Source of the DNA: Micropterix aruncella
Lineage: Eukaryota > Arthropoda > Insecta > Lepidoptera > Micropterigidae
DNA length: 64,000 nucleotides
Assembly (NCBI GenBank): GCA_944548615.1
Contig: CALYMY010000052.1
Coordinates: 213,401-277,400, forward strand
Direction of reading: 5' to 3'
Every line of letters begins with the position of its first letter. Position 1 is the first letter of the stretch. A model generated the notes under the pieces. It was not told where the DNA came from, did not search any database, and was given only the letters and a program-made list of their open reading frames with translations. This document shows positions 49,201 through 62,700 of the stretch, piece by piece. A program made the position numbers and the translations under genes.

Positions 49201-51670
49201 AGGGTAGGACATTTCATTTCAGGTCCGGCTCGGCATCGCCCGGCCCCGCTTGGCCCCGCCCGACGCCGGTACTAAAACTTGTATTTTCGATGAAAAAAAA
49301 AGAACTGTAATAGAGAGAGCTAAAATGTTGTGTTTTTTGAAATGTTAATACTATTTTGGTAATGTCAAGAGAAGAAAAAACGAAAAAAAAATTGAGTCCT
49401 CGCTGGGTATCGAACCCGGGTACCCTGGTCTGTAAAACAGTGTTTTTGCCCGTCGGCCATTTGGCGTTTTTTCTCTATCGGCAGAGAAGTTCTATATATG
49501 TTTTGTCAGATATTTTTCTATATTTCTGTTGCAACCTTATGAAACCACCGGTAGGATCTGGCATGAAATTGAAATTTTCAAATTTGAGGGTAGGTCAGTT
49601 CATTTCAGGTCCGGCTCGGCATCGCCCGGCCCCGCTTGGCCCCGCCCGACGCCGGTACTAAAACTTGTATTTTCGATGAAAAAAAAAGAACTGTAATAGA
49701 GAGAGCTAAAATATTGTGTTTTTTGAAATGTTAATACTATTTTGGTAATATCAAGAGAAGAAAAAACGAAAAAAAAATTGAGTCCTGGCTGGGTATCGAA
49801 CCCGGGTACCCTGGTCTGTAAAACAGTGTTTTTGCCCGTCGGCCATTTGGCGTTTTTTCTCTATCGGCAGAGAAGTTCTATATATGTTTTGTCAGATATT
49901 TTTCTATATTTCTGTTGCAACCTTATGAAACCACCGGTAGGATCTGGCATGAAATTGAAATTTTCAAATTTGAGGGTAGGTCATTTCATTTCAGGTCCGG
50001 CTCGGCATCGCCGGCCCCGCTTGGCCCCGCCCGACGCCGGTACTAAAACTTGTATTTTCGATGAAAAAAAAAGAACTGTAATAGAGAGAGCTAAAATATT
50101 GTGTTTTTTGAAATGTTAATACTATTTTGGTAATATCAAGAGAAGAAAAAACGAAAAAAAAATTGAGTCCTGGCTGGGTATCGAACCCGGGTACCCTGGT
50201 CTGTAAAACAGTGTTTTTGCCCGTCGGCCATTTGGCGTTTTTTCTCTATCGGCAGAGAAGTTCTATATATGTTTTGTCAGATATTTTTCTATATTTCTGT
50301 TGCAACCTTATGAAACCACCGGTAGGATCTGGCATGAAATTGAAATTTTCAAATTTGAGGGTAGGTCATTTCATTTCAGGTCCGGCTCGGCATCGCCCGG
50401 CCCCGCTTGGCCCCGCCCGACGCCGGTACTAAAACTTGTATTTTCGTTGAAAAAAAAAGAACTGTAATAGAGAGAGCTAAAATATTGTGTTTTTTGAAAT
50501 GTTAATACTATTTTGGTAATATCAAGAGAAGAAAAAACGAAAAAAAAATTGAGTCCTGGCTGGGTATCGAACCCGGGTACCCTGGTCTGTAAAACAGTGT
50601 TTTTGCCCGTCGGCCATTTGGCGTTTTTTCTCTATCGGCAGAGAAGTTCTATATATGTTTTGTCAGATATTTTTCTATATTTCTGTTGCAACCTTATGAA
50701 ACCACCGGTAGGATCTGGCATGAAATTGAAATTTTCAAATTTGAGGGTAGGTCATTTCATTTCAGGTCCGGCTCGGCATCGCCCGGCCCCGCTTGGCCCC
50801 GCCCGACGCCGGTACTAAAACTTGTATTTTCGTTGAAAAAAAAAGAACTGTAATAGAGAGAGCTAAAATATTGTGTTTTTTGAAATGTTAATACTATTTT
50901 GGTAATATCAAGAGAAGAAAAAACGAAAAAAAAATTGAGTCCTGGCTGGGTATCGAACCCGGGTACCCTGGTCTGTAAAACAGTGTTTTTGCCCGTCGGC
51001 CATTTGGCGTTTTTTCTCTATCGGCAGAGAAGTTCTATATATGTTTTGTCAGATATTTTTCTATATTTCTGTTGCAACCTTATGAAACCACCGGTAGGAT
51101 CTGGCATGAAATTGAAATTTTCAAATTTGAGGGTAGGTCATTTCATTTCAGGTCCGGCTCGGCATCGCCCGGCCCCGCTTGGCCCCGCCCGACGCCGGTA
51201 CTAAAACTTGTATTTTCGATGAAAAAAAAAGAACTGTAATAGAGAGAGCTAAAATATTGTGTTTTTTGAAATGTTAATACTATTTTGGTAATATCAAGAG
51301 AAGAAAAAACGAAAAAAAAATTGAGTCCCGGCTGGGTATCGAACCCGGGTACCCTGGTCTGTAAAACAGTGTTTTTGCCCGTCGGCCATTTGGCGTTTTT
51401 TCTCTATCGGCAGAGAAGTTCTATATATGTTTTGTCAGATATTTTTCTATATTTCTGTTGCAACCTTATGAAACCACCGGTAGGATCTGGCATGAAATTG
51501 AAATTTTCAAATTTGAGGGTAGGTCATTTCATTTCAGGTCCGGCTCGGCATCGCCCGGCCCCGCTTGGCCCCGCCCGACGCCGGTACTAAAACTTGTATT
51601 TTCGTTGAAAAAAAAAGAACTGTAATAGAGAGAGCTAAAATATTGTGTTTTTTGAAATGTTAATACTATT
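46268..51670. repeat. Lead unit 46268 plus 13-unit higher-order repeat from 46653 (5018 bp), copy 1
   Basis: Unit starts: 46268, 46653, 47039, 47425, 47811, 48198, 48584, 48970, 49356, 49742, 50127, 50513, 50899, 51285. The eight units from 46653 recur from 51671 with a shift of exactly 5018 bp, including the rare TAATGTC change (49356 and 54374). The units 49742-51670 match 44339-45881, with one extra TTCGTTG unit. Unit 46268 carries a private C loss in the last C-run. The order AAATGAG, CCCGG, two TTTAAATTT units, CCTCG, CCCCACTT, CAAAAA, GGTCAGTTC defines the block. Confidence 0.8.
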
Positions 51671-54600
51671 TTGGTAATATCAAGAGAAGAAAAAACGAAA
51701 AAAAAAATGAGTCCTGGCTGGGTATCGAACCCGGGTACCCTGGTCTGTAAAACAGTGTTTTTGCCCGTCGGCCATTTGGCGTTTTTTCTCTATCGGCAGA
51801 GAAGTTCTATATATGTTTTGTCAGATATTTTTCTATATTTCTGTTGCAACCTTATGAAACCACCGGTAGGATCTGGCATGAAATTGAAATTTTCAAATTT
51901 GAGGGTAGGTCATTTCATTTCAGGTCCGGCTCGGCATCGCCCGGCCCCGCTTGGCCCCGCCCGACGCCGGTACTAAAACTTGTATTTTCGATGAAAAAAA
52001 AAGAACTGTAATAGAGAGAGCTAAAATATTGTGTTTTTTGAAATGTTAATACTATTTTGGTAATATCAAGAGAAGAAAAAACGAAAAAAAAATTGAGTCC
52101 CGGCTGGGTATCGAACCCGGGTACCCTGGTCTGTAAAACAGTGTTTTTGCCCGTCGGCCATTTGGCGTTTTTTCTCTATCGGCAGAGAAGTTCTATATAT
52201 GTTTTGTCAGATATTTTTCTATATTTCTGTTGCAACCTTATGAAACCACCGGTAGGATCTGGCATGAAATTGAAATTTTCAAATTTGAGGGTAGGTCATT
52301 TCATTTCAGGTCCGGCTCGGCATCGCCCGGCCCCGCTTGGCCCCGCCCGACGCCGGTACTAAAACTTGTATTTTCGATGAAAAAAAAAGAACTGTAATAG
52401 AGAGAGCTAAAATATTGTGTTTTTTGAAATGTTAATACTATTTTGGTAATATCAAGAGAAGAAAAAACGAAAAAAAAATTGAGTCCTGGCTGGGTATCGA
52501 ACCCGGGTACCCTGGTCTGTAAAACAGTGTTTTTGCCCGTCGGCCATTTGGCGTTTTTTCTCTATCGGCAGAGAAGTTCTATATATGTTTTGTCAGATAT
52601 TTTTCTATATTTCTGTTGCAACCTTATGAAACCACCGGTAGGATCTGGCATGAAATTTAAATTTTCAAATTTGAGGGTAGGACATTTCATTTCAGGTCCG
52701 GCTCGGCATCGCCCGGCCCCGCTTGGCCCCGCCCGACGCCGGTACTAAAACTTGTATTTTCGATGAAAAAAAAAGAACTGTAATAGAGAGAGCTAAAATA
52801 TTGTGTTTTTTGAAATGTTAATACTATTTTGGTAATATCAAGAGAAGAAAAAACGAAAAAAAAATTGAGTCCTGGCTGGGTATCGAACCCGGGTACCCTG
52901 GTCTGTAAAACAGTGTTTTTGCCCGTCGGCCATTTGGCGTTTTTTCTCTATCGGCAGAGAAGTTCTATATATGTTTTGTCAGATATTTTTCTATATTTCT
53001 GTTGCAACCTTATGAAACCACCGGTAGGATCTGGCATGAAATTTAAATTTTCAAATTTGAGGGTAGGACATTTCATTTCAGGTCCGGCTCGGCATCGCCC
53101 GGCCCCGCTTGGCCCCGCCCGACGCCGGTACTAAAACTTGTATTTTCGATGAAAAAAAAAAGAACTGTAATAGAGAGAGCTAAAATGTTGTGTTTTTTGA
53201 AATGTTAATACTATTTTGGTAATATCAAGAGAAGAAAAAACGAAAAAAAAATTGAGTCCTCGCTGGGTATCGAACCCGGGTACCCTGGTCTGTAAAACAG
53301 TGTTTTTGCCCGTCGGCCATTTGGCGTTTTTTCTCTATCGGCAGAGAAGTTCTATATATGTTTTGTCAGATATTTTTCTATATTTCTGTTGCAACCTTAT
53401 GAAACCACCGGTAGGATCTGGCATGAAATTGAAATTTTCAAATTTGAGGGTAGGTCATTTCATTTCAGGTCCGGCTCGGCATCGCCCGGCCCCGCTTGGC
53501 CCCGCCCGACGCCGGTACTAAAACTTGTATTTTCGATGAAAAAAAAAGAACTGTAATAGAGAGAGCTAAAATATTGTGTTTTTTGAAATGTTAATACTAT
53601 TTTGGTAATATCAAGAGAAGAAAAAACGAAAAAAAAATTGAGTCCTGGCTGGGTATCGAACCCGGGTACCCTGGTCTGTAAAACAGTGTTTTTGCCCGTC
53701 GGCCATTTGGCGTTTTTTCTCTATCGGCAGAGAAGTTCTATATATGTTTTGTCAGATATTTTTCTATATTTCTGTTGCAACCTTATGAAACCACCGGTAG
53801 GATCTGGCATGAAATTTAAATTTTCAAATTTGAGGGTAGGACATTTCATTTCAGGTCCGGCTCGGCATCGCCCGGCCCCACTTGGCCCCGCCCGACGCCG
53901 GTACTAAAACTTGTATTTTCGATGAAAAAAAAAGAACTGTAATAGAGAGAGCTAAAATATTGTGTTTTTTGAAATGTTAATACTATTTTGGTAATATCAA
54001 GAGAAGAAAAAACAAAAAAAAAATTGAGTCCTGGCTGGGTATCGAACCCGGGTACCCTGGTCTGTAAAACAGTGTTTTTGCCCGTCGGCCATTTGGCGTT
54101 TTTTCTCTATCGGCAGAGAAGTTCTATATATGTTTTGTCAGATATTTTTCTATATTTCTGTTGCAACCTTATGAAACCACCGGTAGGATCTGGCATGAAA
54201 TTTAAAATTTCAAATTTGAGGGTAGGACATTTCATTTCAGGTCCGGCTCGGCATCGCCCGGCCCCGCTTGGCCCCGCCCGACGCCGGTACTAAAACTTGT
54301 ATTTTCGATGAAAAAAAAAGAACTGTAATAGAGAGAGCTAAAATGTTGTGTTTTTTGAAATGTTAATACTATTTTGGTAATGTCAAGAGAAGAAAAAACG
54401 AAAAAAAAATTGAGTCCTCGCTGGGTATCGAACCCGGGTACCCTGGTCTGTAAAACAGTGTTTTTGCCCGTCGGCCATTTGGCGTTTTTTCTCTATCGGC
54501 AGAGAAGTTCTATATATGTTTTGTCAGATATTTTTCTATATTTCTGTTGCAACCTTATGAAACCACCGGTAGGATCTGGCATGAAATTGAAATTTTCAAA

Positions 54601-54759
54601 TTTGAGGGTAGGTCAGTTCATTTCAGGTCCGGCTCGGCATCGCCCGGCCCCGCTTGGCCCCGCCCGACGCCGGTACTAAAACTTGTATTTTCGATGAAAA
54701 AAAAAGAACTGTAATAGAGAGAGCTAAAATATTGTGTTTTTTGAAATGTTAATACTATT
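51671..54759. repeat. 13-unit higher-order repeat, partial copy 2
   Basis: Unit starts: 51671, 52057, 52443, 52829, 53216, 53602, 53988, 54374. They match 46653-49741 one for one. After 54374 the order switches to the types AGATCC, GAGTGCTGG and GTTATTTGG, where the earlier copy went on to the CGCCGG unit, so an exchange point lies near 54400-54850. Confidence 0.8.
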
Positions 54760-57700
54760 TTGGTAATATCAAGAGAAGAAAAAACGAAAAAAAAATTGAG
54801 TCCCGGCTGGGTATCGAACCCGGGTACCCTGGTCTGTAAAACAGTGTTTTTGCCCGTCGGCCATTTGGCGTTTTTTCTCTATCGGCAGAGAAGTTCTATA
54901 TATGTTTTGTCAGATATTTTTCTATATTTCTGTTGCAACCTTATGAAACCACCGGTAGGATCTGGCATGAAATTGAAATTTTCAAATTTGAGGGTAGGAC
55001 ATTTCATTTCAGATCCGGCTCGGCATCGCCCGGCCCCGCTTGGCCCCGCCCGACGCCGGTACTAAAACTTGTATTTTCGATGAAAAAAAAAGAACTGTAA
55101 TAGAGAGAGCTAAAATGTTGTGTTTTTTGAAATGTTAATACTATTTTGGTAATATCAAGAGAAGAAAAAACGAAAAAAAAATTGAGTGCTGGCTGGGTAT
55201 CGAACCCGGGTACCCTGGTCTGTAAAACAGTGTTTTTGCCCGTCGGCCATTTGGCGTTTTTTCTCTATCGCCAGAGAAGTTCTATATATGTTTTGTCAGA
55301 TATTTTTCTATATTTCTGTTGCAACCTTATGAAACCACCGGTAGGATCTGGCATGAAATTGAAATTTTCAAATTTGGGGGTAGGTCATTCCATTTCAGGT
55401 CCGGCTCGGCATCGCCCGGCCCCGCTTGGCCCCGCCCGACGCCGGTACTAAAACTTGTATTTTCGATGAAAAAAAAAGAACTGTAATAGAGAGAGCTAAA
55501 ATATTGTGTTTTTTGAAATGTTAATACTATTTTGGTAATATCAAGAGAAGAAAAAACGAAAAAAAAATTGAGTCCTGACTGGGTATCGAACCCGGGTACC
55601 CTGGTCTGTAAAACAGTGTTTTTGCCCGTCGGTTATTTGGCGTTTTTTCTCTATCGGCAGAGAAGTTCTATATATGTTTTGTCAGATATTTTTCTATATT
55701 TCTGTTGCAACCTTATGAAACCACCGGTAGGATCTGGCATGAAATTGAAATTTTCAAATTTGAGGGTAGGTCATTTCATTTCAGGTCCGGCTCGGCATCG
55801 CCCGGCCCCGCTTGGCCCCGCCCGACGCCGGTACTAAAACTTGTATTTTCGATGAAAAAAAAGAACTGTAATAGAGAGAGCTAAAATATTGTGTTTTTTG
55901 AAATGTTAATACTATTTTGGTAATATCAAGAGAAGAAAAAACGAAAAAAAAATTGAGTCCCGGCTGGGTATCGAACCCGGGTACCCTGGTCTGTAAAACA
56001 GTGTTTTTGCCCGTCGGCCATTTGGCGTTTTTTCTCTATCGGCAGAGAAGTTCTATATATGTTTTGTCAGATATTTTTCTATATTTCTGTTGCAACCTTA
56101 TGAAACCACCGGTAGGATCTGGCATGAAATTGAAATTTTCAAATTTGAGAGTAGGTCATTTCATTTCAGGTCCGGCTCGGCATCGCCCGGCCCCGCTTGG
56201 CCCCGCCCGACGCCGGTACTAAAACTTGTATTTTCGATGAAAAAAAAAGAACTGTAATAGAGAGAGCTAAAATATTGTGTTTTTTGAAATGTTAATACTA
56301 TTTTGGTAATATCAAGAGAAGAAAAAACGAAAAAAAAATTGAGTCCTGGCTGGGTATCGAACCCGGGTACCCTGGTCTGTAAAACAGTGTTTTTGCCCGT
56401 CGGCCATTTGGCGTTTTTTCTCTATCGGCAGAGAAGTTCTATATATGTTTTGTCAGATATTTTTCTATATTTCTGTTGCAACCTTATGAAACCACCGGTA
56501 GGATCTGGCATGAAATTGAAATTTTCAAATTTGAGGGTAGGTCATTTCATTTCAGGTCCGGCTCGGCATCGCCCGGCCCCGCTTGGCCCCGCCCGACGCC
56601 GGTACTAAAACTTGTATTTTCGATGAAAAAAAAAGAACTGTAATAGAGAGAGCTAAAATATTGTGTTTTTTGAAATGTTAATACTATTTTGGTAATATCA
56701 AGAGAAGAAAAAACGAAAAAAAAATTGAGTCCCGGCTGGGTATCGAACCCGGGTACCCTGGTCTGTAAAACAGTGTTTTTGCCCGTCGGCCATTTGGCGT
56801 TTTTTCTCTATCGGCAGAGAAGTTCTATATATGTTTTGTCAGATATTTTTCTATATTTCTGTTGCAACCTTATGAAACCACCGGTAGGATCTGGCATGAA
56901 ATTGAAATTTTCAAATTTGAGGGTAGGTCATTTCATTTCAGGTCCGGCTCGGCATCGCCCGGCCCCGCTTGGCCCCGCCCGACGCCGGTACTAAAACTTG
57001 TATTTTCGTTGAAAAAAAAAGAACTGTAATAGAGAGAGCTAAAATATTGTGTTTTTTGAAATGTTAATACTATTTTGGTAATATCAAGAGAAGAAAAAAC
57101 GAAAAAAAAATTGAGTCCTGGCTGGGTATCGAACCCGGGTACCCTGGTCTGTAAAACAGTGTTTTTGCCCGTCGGCCATTTGGCGTTTTTTCTCTATCGG
57201 CAGAGAAGTTCTATATATGTTTTGTCAGATATTTTTCTATATTTCTGTTGCAACCTTATGAAACCACCGGTAGGATCTGGCATGAAATTGAAATTTTCAA
57301 ATTTGAGGGTAGGTCATTTCATTTCAGGTCCGGCTCGGCATCGCCCGGCCCCGCTTGGCCCCGCCCGACGCCGGTACTAAAACTTGTATTTTCGTTGAAA
57401 AAAAAAAGAACTGTAATAGAGAGAGCTAAAATATTGTGTTTTTTGAAATGTTAATACTATTTTGGTAATATCAAGAGAAGAAAAAACGAAAAAAAAATTG
57501 AGTCCTGGCTGGGTATCGAACCCGGGTACCCTGGTCTGTAAAACAGTGTTTTTGCCCGTCGGCCATTTGGCGTTTTTTCTCTATCGGCAGAGAAGTTCTA
57601 TATATGTTTTGTCAGATATTTTTCTATATTTCTGTTGCTACCTTATGAAACCACCGGTAGGATCTAGCATGAAATTTAAATTTTCAAATTTGAGGGTAGG

Positions 57701-58621
57701 ACATTTCATTTCAGGTCAGGCTCGGCATCGCCCGGCCCCGCTTGGCCCCGCCCGACGCCGGTACTAAAACTTGTATTTTCGATGAAAAAAAAAAGAACTG
57801 TAATAGAGAGAGCTAAAATATTGTGTTTTTTGAAATGTTAATACTATTTTGGTAATATCAAGAGAAGAAAAAACGAAAAAAAAAATTGAATCCTGGCTGG
57901 GTATCGAACCCGGGTACCCTGGTCTGTAAAACAGTGTTTTTGCCCGTCGGCCATTTGGCGTTTTTTCTCTATCGGCAGAGAAGTGCTATATATGTTTTGT
58001 CAGATATTTTTCTTTATTTCTATTGCAACCTTATGAAACCACCGGTAGGATCTGGCATGAAATTTAAATTTTCAAATTTGAGGGTAGGACATTTCATTTC
58101 AGGTCCGGCTCGGCATCGCCCGGCCTTGCTTGGCCCCGCCCGACGCCGGTACTAAAACGTGTATTTTCGATGAAAAAAAAAGAACTGTAATAGAGAGAGC
58201 TAAAATATTGTGTTTTTTGAAATGTTAATACTATTTTGGTAATATCAAGAGAAGAAAAAACGAAAAAAAAATTGAATCCTGGCTGGGTATCGAACCCGGG
58301 TACCCTGGTCTGTAAAACAGTGTTTTTGCCCGTCGGCCATTTGGCGTTTTTTCTCTATCGGCAGAGAAGTTCTATATATGTTTTGTCAGATATTTTTCTA
58401 TATTTCTGTTGCAACCTTATGAAACCACCGGTAGGATCTGGCATGAAATTGAAATTTTCAAATTTGAGAGTAGGTCATTTCATTTCAGGTCCGGCTCGGC
58501 ATCGCCCGGCCCCGCTTGGCCCCGCCCGACGCCGGTACTAAAACTTGTATTTTCGATGAAAAAAAAAGAACTGTAATAGAGAGAGCTAAAATGTTGTGTT
58601 TTTTGAAATGTTAATACTATT

Positions 58622-59009
58622 TTGGTAATATCAAGAGAAGAAAAAACGAAAAAAAAAATTGAGTCCTCGCTGGGTATCGAACCCGGGTACCCTGGTCTGT
58701 AAAACAGTGTTTTTGCCCGTCGGCCATTTGGCGTTTTTTCTCTATCGGCAGAGAAGTTCTATATATGTTTTGTCAGATATTTTTCTATATTTCTGTTGCA
58801 ACCTTATGAAACCACCGGTAGGATCTGGCATGAAATTGAAATTTTCAAATTTGAGGGTAGGTCATTTCATTTCAGGTCCGGCTCGGCATCGCCCGGCCCC
58901 GCTTGGCCCCGCCCGACGCCGGTACTAAAACTTGTATTTTCGTTGAAAAAAAAAAGAACTGTAATAGAGAGAGCTAAAATATTGTGTTTTTTGAAATGTT
59001 AATACTATT
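58622..59009. repeat. Chimeric unit (types of 18089 and 16542)
   Basis: It starts with CCTCGCTGG as in 18089 but lacks the ATTGGC mark of that type and ends with TTCGTTG plus A10 as in 16542 and 57075. It is followed by another CTAGCATG unit, so the order jumps back by four units here. Confidence 0.7.
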
Positions 59010-59396
59010 TTGGTAATATCAAGAGAAGAAAAAACGAAAAAAAAATTGAGTCCTGGCTGGGTATCGAACCCGGGTACCCTGGTCTGTAAAACAGTGTTTT
59101 TGCCCGTCGGCCATTTGGCGTTTTTTCTCTATCGGCAGAGAAGTTCTATATATGTTTTGTCAGATATTTTTCTATATTTCTGTTGCTACCTTATGAAACC
59201 ACCGGTAGGATCTAGCATGAAATTTAAATTTTCAAATTTGAGGGTAGGACATTTCATTTCAGGTCAGGCTCGGCATCGCCCGGCCCCGCTTGGCCCCGCC
59301 CGACGCCGGTACTAAAACTTGTATTTTCGATGAAAAAAAAAAGAACTGTAATAGAGAGAGCTAAAATATTGTGTTTTTTGAAATGTTAATACTATT

Positions 59397-59784
59397 TTGG
59401 TAATATCAAGAGAAGAAAAAACGAAAAAAAAAATTGAATCCTGGCTGGGTATCGAACCCGGGTACCCTGGTCTGTAAAACAGTGTTTTTGCCCGTCGGCC
59501 ATTTGGCGTTTTTTCTCTATCGGCAGAGAAGTGCTATATATGTTTTGTCAGATATTTTTCTTTATTTCTATTGCAACCTTATGAAACCACCGGTAGGATC
59601 TGGCATGAAATTTAAATTTTCAAATTTGAGGGTAGGACATTTCATTTCAGGTCCGGCTCGGCATCGCCCGGCCCCGCTTGGCCCCGCCCGACGCCGGTAC
59701 TAAAACTTGTATTTTCGATGAAAAAAAAAAGAACTGTAATAGAGAGAGCTAAAATGTTGTGTTTTTTGAAATGTTAATACTATT
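59397..59784. repeat. Chimeric unit (types of 17316 and 47811)
   Basis: The 5' half has GAATCC, GTGCTATA and TTTATTTCTATTG of the 17316 type. The 3' half has intact CCCCGCTT, AACTTGT, A10 and the following AAAATGTT of the 47811/52829 type. The next unit (59785) is what follows 52829. The exchange point lies between about 59565 and 59675. Confidence 0.75.
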
Positions 59785-62700
59785 TTGGTAATATCAAGAG
59801 AAGAAAAAACGAAAAAAAAATTGAGTCCTCGCTGGGTATCGAACCCGGGTACCCTGGTCTGTAAAACAGTGTTTTTGCCCGTCGGCCATTTGGCGTTTTT
59901 TCTCTATCGGCAGAGAAGTTCTATATATGTTTTGTCAGATATTTTTCTATATTTCTGTTGCAACCTTATGAAACCACCGGTAGGATCTGGCATGAAATTG
60001 AAATTTTCAAATTTGAGGGTAGGTCATTTCATTTCAGGTCCGGCTCGGCATCGCCCGGCCCCGCTTGGCCCCGCCCGACGCCGGTACTAAAACTTGTATT
60101 TTCGATGAAAAAAAAAGAACTGTAATAGAGAGAGCTAAAATATTGTGTTTTTTGAAATGTTAATACTATTTTGGTAATATCAAGAGAAGAAAAAACGAAA
60201 AAAAAATTGAGTCCTGGCTGGGTATCGAACCCGGGTACCCTGGTCTGTAAAACAGTGTTTTTGCCCGTCGGCCATTTGGCGTTTTTTCTCTATCGGCAGA
60301 GAAGTTCTATATATGTTTTGTCAGATATTTTTCTATATTTCTGTTGCAACCTTATGAAACCACCGGTAGGATCTGGCATGAAATTTAAATTTTCAAATTT
60401 GAGGGTAGGACATTTCATTTCAGGTCCGGCTCGGCATCGCCCGGCCCCACTTGGCCCCGCCCGACGCCGGTACTAAAACTTGTATTTTCGATGAAAAAAA
60501 AAGAACTGTAATAGAGAGAGCTAAAATATTGTGTTTTTTGAAATGTTAATACTATTTTGGTAATATCAAGAGAAGAAAAAACAAAAAAAAAATTGAGTCC
60601 TGGCTGGGTATCGAACCCGGGTACCCTGGTCTGTAAAACAGTGTTTTTGCCCGTCGGCCATTTGGCGTTTTTTCTCTATCGGCAGAGAAGTTCTATATAT
60701 GTTTTGTCAGATATTTTTCTATATTTCTGTTGCAACCTTATGAAACCACCGGTAGGATCTGGCATGAAATTTAAAATTTCAAATTTGAGGGTAGGACATT
60801 TCATTTCAGGTCCGGCTCGGCATCGCCCGGCCCCGCTTGGCCCCGCCCGACGCCGGTACTAAAACTTGTATTTTCGATGAAAAAAAAAGAACTGTAATAG
60901 AGAGAGCTAAAATGTTGTGTTTTTTGAAATGTTAATACTATTTTGGTAATGTCAAGAGAAGAAAAAACGAAAAAAAAATTGAGTCCTCGCTGGGTATCGA
61001 ACCCGGGTACCCTGGTCTGTAAAACAGTGTTTTTGCCCGTCGGCCATTTGGCGTTTTTTCTCTATCGGCAGAGAAGTTCTATATATGTTTTGTCAGATAT
61101 TTTTCTATATTTCTGTTGCAACCTTATGAAACCACCGGTAGGATCTGGCATGAAATTGAAATTTTCAAATTTGAGGGTAGGTCAGTTCATTTCAGGTCCG
61201 GCTCGGCATCGCCCGGCCCCGCTTGGCCCCGCCCGACGCCGGTACTAAAACTTGTATTTTCGATGAAAAAAAAAGAACTGTAATAGAGAGAGCTAAAATA
61301 TTGTGTTTTTTGAAATGTTAATACTATTTTGGTAATATCAAGAGAAGAAAAAACGAAAAAAAAATTGAGTCCCGGCTGGGTATCGAACCCGGGTACCCTG
61401 GTCTGTAAAACAGTGTTTTTGCCCGTCGGCCATTTGGCGTTTTTTCTCTATCGGCAGAGAAGTTCTATATATGTTTTGTCAGATATTTTTCTATATTTCT
61501 GTTGCAACCTTATGAAACCACCGGTAGGATCTGGCATGAAATTGAAATTTTCAAATTTGAGGGTAGGACATTTCATTTCAGATCCGGCTCGGCATCGCCC
61601 GGCCCCGCTTGGCCCCGCCCGACGCCGGTACTAAAACTTGTATTTTCGATGAAAAAAAAAGAACTGTAATAGAGAGAGCTAAAATGTTGTGTTTTTTGAA
61701 ATGTTAATACTATTTTGGTAATATCAAGAGAAGAAAAAACGAAAAAAAAATTGAGTGCTGGCTGGGTATCGAACCCGGGTACCCTGGTCTGTAAAACAGT
61801 GTTTTTGCCCGTCGGCCATTTGGCGTTTTTTCTCTATCGCCAGAGAAGTTCTATATATGTTTTGTCAGATATTTTTCTATATTTCTGTTGCAACCTTATG
61901 AAACCACCGGTAGGATCTGGCATGAAATTGAAATTTTCAAATTTGGGGGTAGGTCATTCCATTTCAGGTCCGGCTCGGCATCGCCCGGCCCCGCTTGGCC
62001 CCGCCCGACGCCGGTACTAAAACTTGTATTTTCGATGAAAAAAAAAGAACTGTAATAGAGAGAGCTAAAATATTGTGTTTTTTGAAATGTTAATACTATT
62101 TTGGTAATATCAAGAGAAGAAAAAACGAAAAAAAAATTGAGTCCTGACTGGGTATCGAACCCGGGTACCCTGGTCTGTAAAACAGTGTTTTTGCCCGTCG
62201 GTTATTTGGCGTTTTTTCTCTATCGGCAGAGAAGTTCTATATATGTTTTGTCAGATATTTTTCTATATTTCTGTTGCAACCTTATGAAACCACCGGTAGG
62301 ATCTGGCATGAAATTGAAATTTTCAAATTTGAGGGTAGGTCATTTCATTTCAGGTCCGGCTCGGCATCGCCCGGCCCCGCTTGGCCCCGCCCGACGCCGG
62401 TACTAAAACTTGTATTTTCGATGAAAAAAAAGAACTGTAATAGAGAGAGCTAAAATATTGTGTTTTTTGAAATGTTAATACTATTTTGGTAATATCAAGA
62501 GAAGAAAAAACGAAAAAAAAATTGAGTCCCGGCTGGGTATCGAACCCGGGTACCCTGGTCTGTAAAACAGTGTTTTTGCCCGTCGGCCATTTGGCGTTTT
62601 TTCTCTATCGGCAGAGAAGTTCTATATATGTTTTGTCAGATATTTTTCTATATTTCTGTTGCAACCTTATGAAACCACCGGTAGGATCTGGCATGAAATT

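Larger units (their letters stand above)
53216..59784. repeat. 17-unit higher-order repeat (6569 bp), copy 1
   Basis: Unit starts: 53216, 53602, 53988, 54374, 54760, 55146, 55532, 55917, 56303, 56689, 57075, 57462, 57849, 58236, 58622, 59010, 59397. It overlaps the end of the previous block by four units. The GAGTGCTGG change (55146) and TAATGTC change (54374) recur 6569 bp later. The units 57075-58621 match 16542-18088 of the long block. Then two chimeric units (58622 and 59397) enclose a second CTAGCATG unit (59010). Confidence 0.85.
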
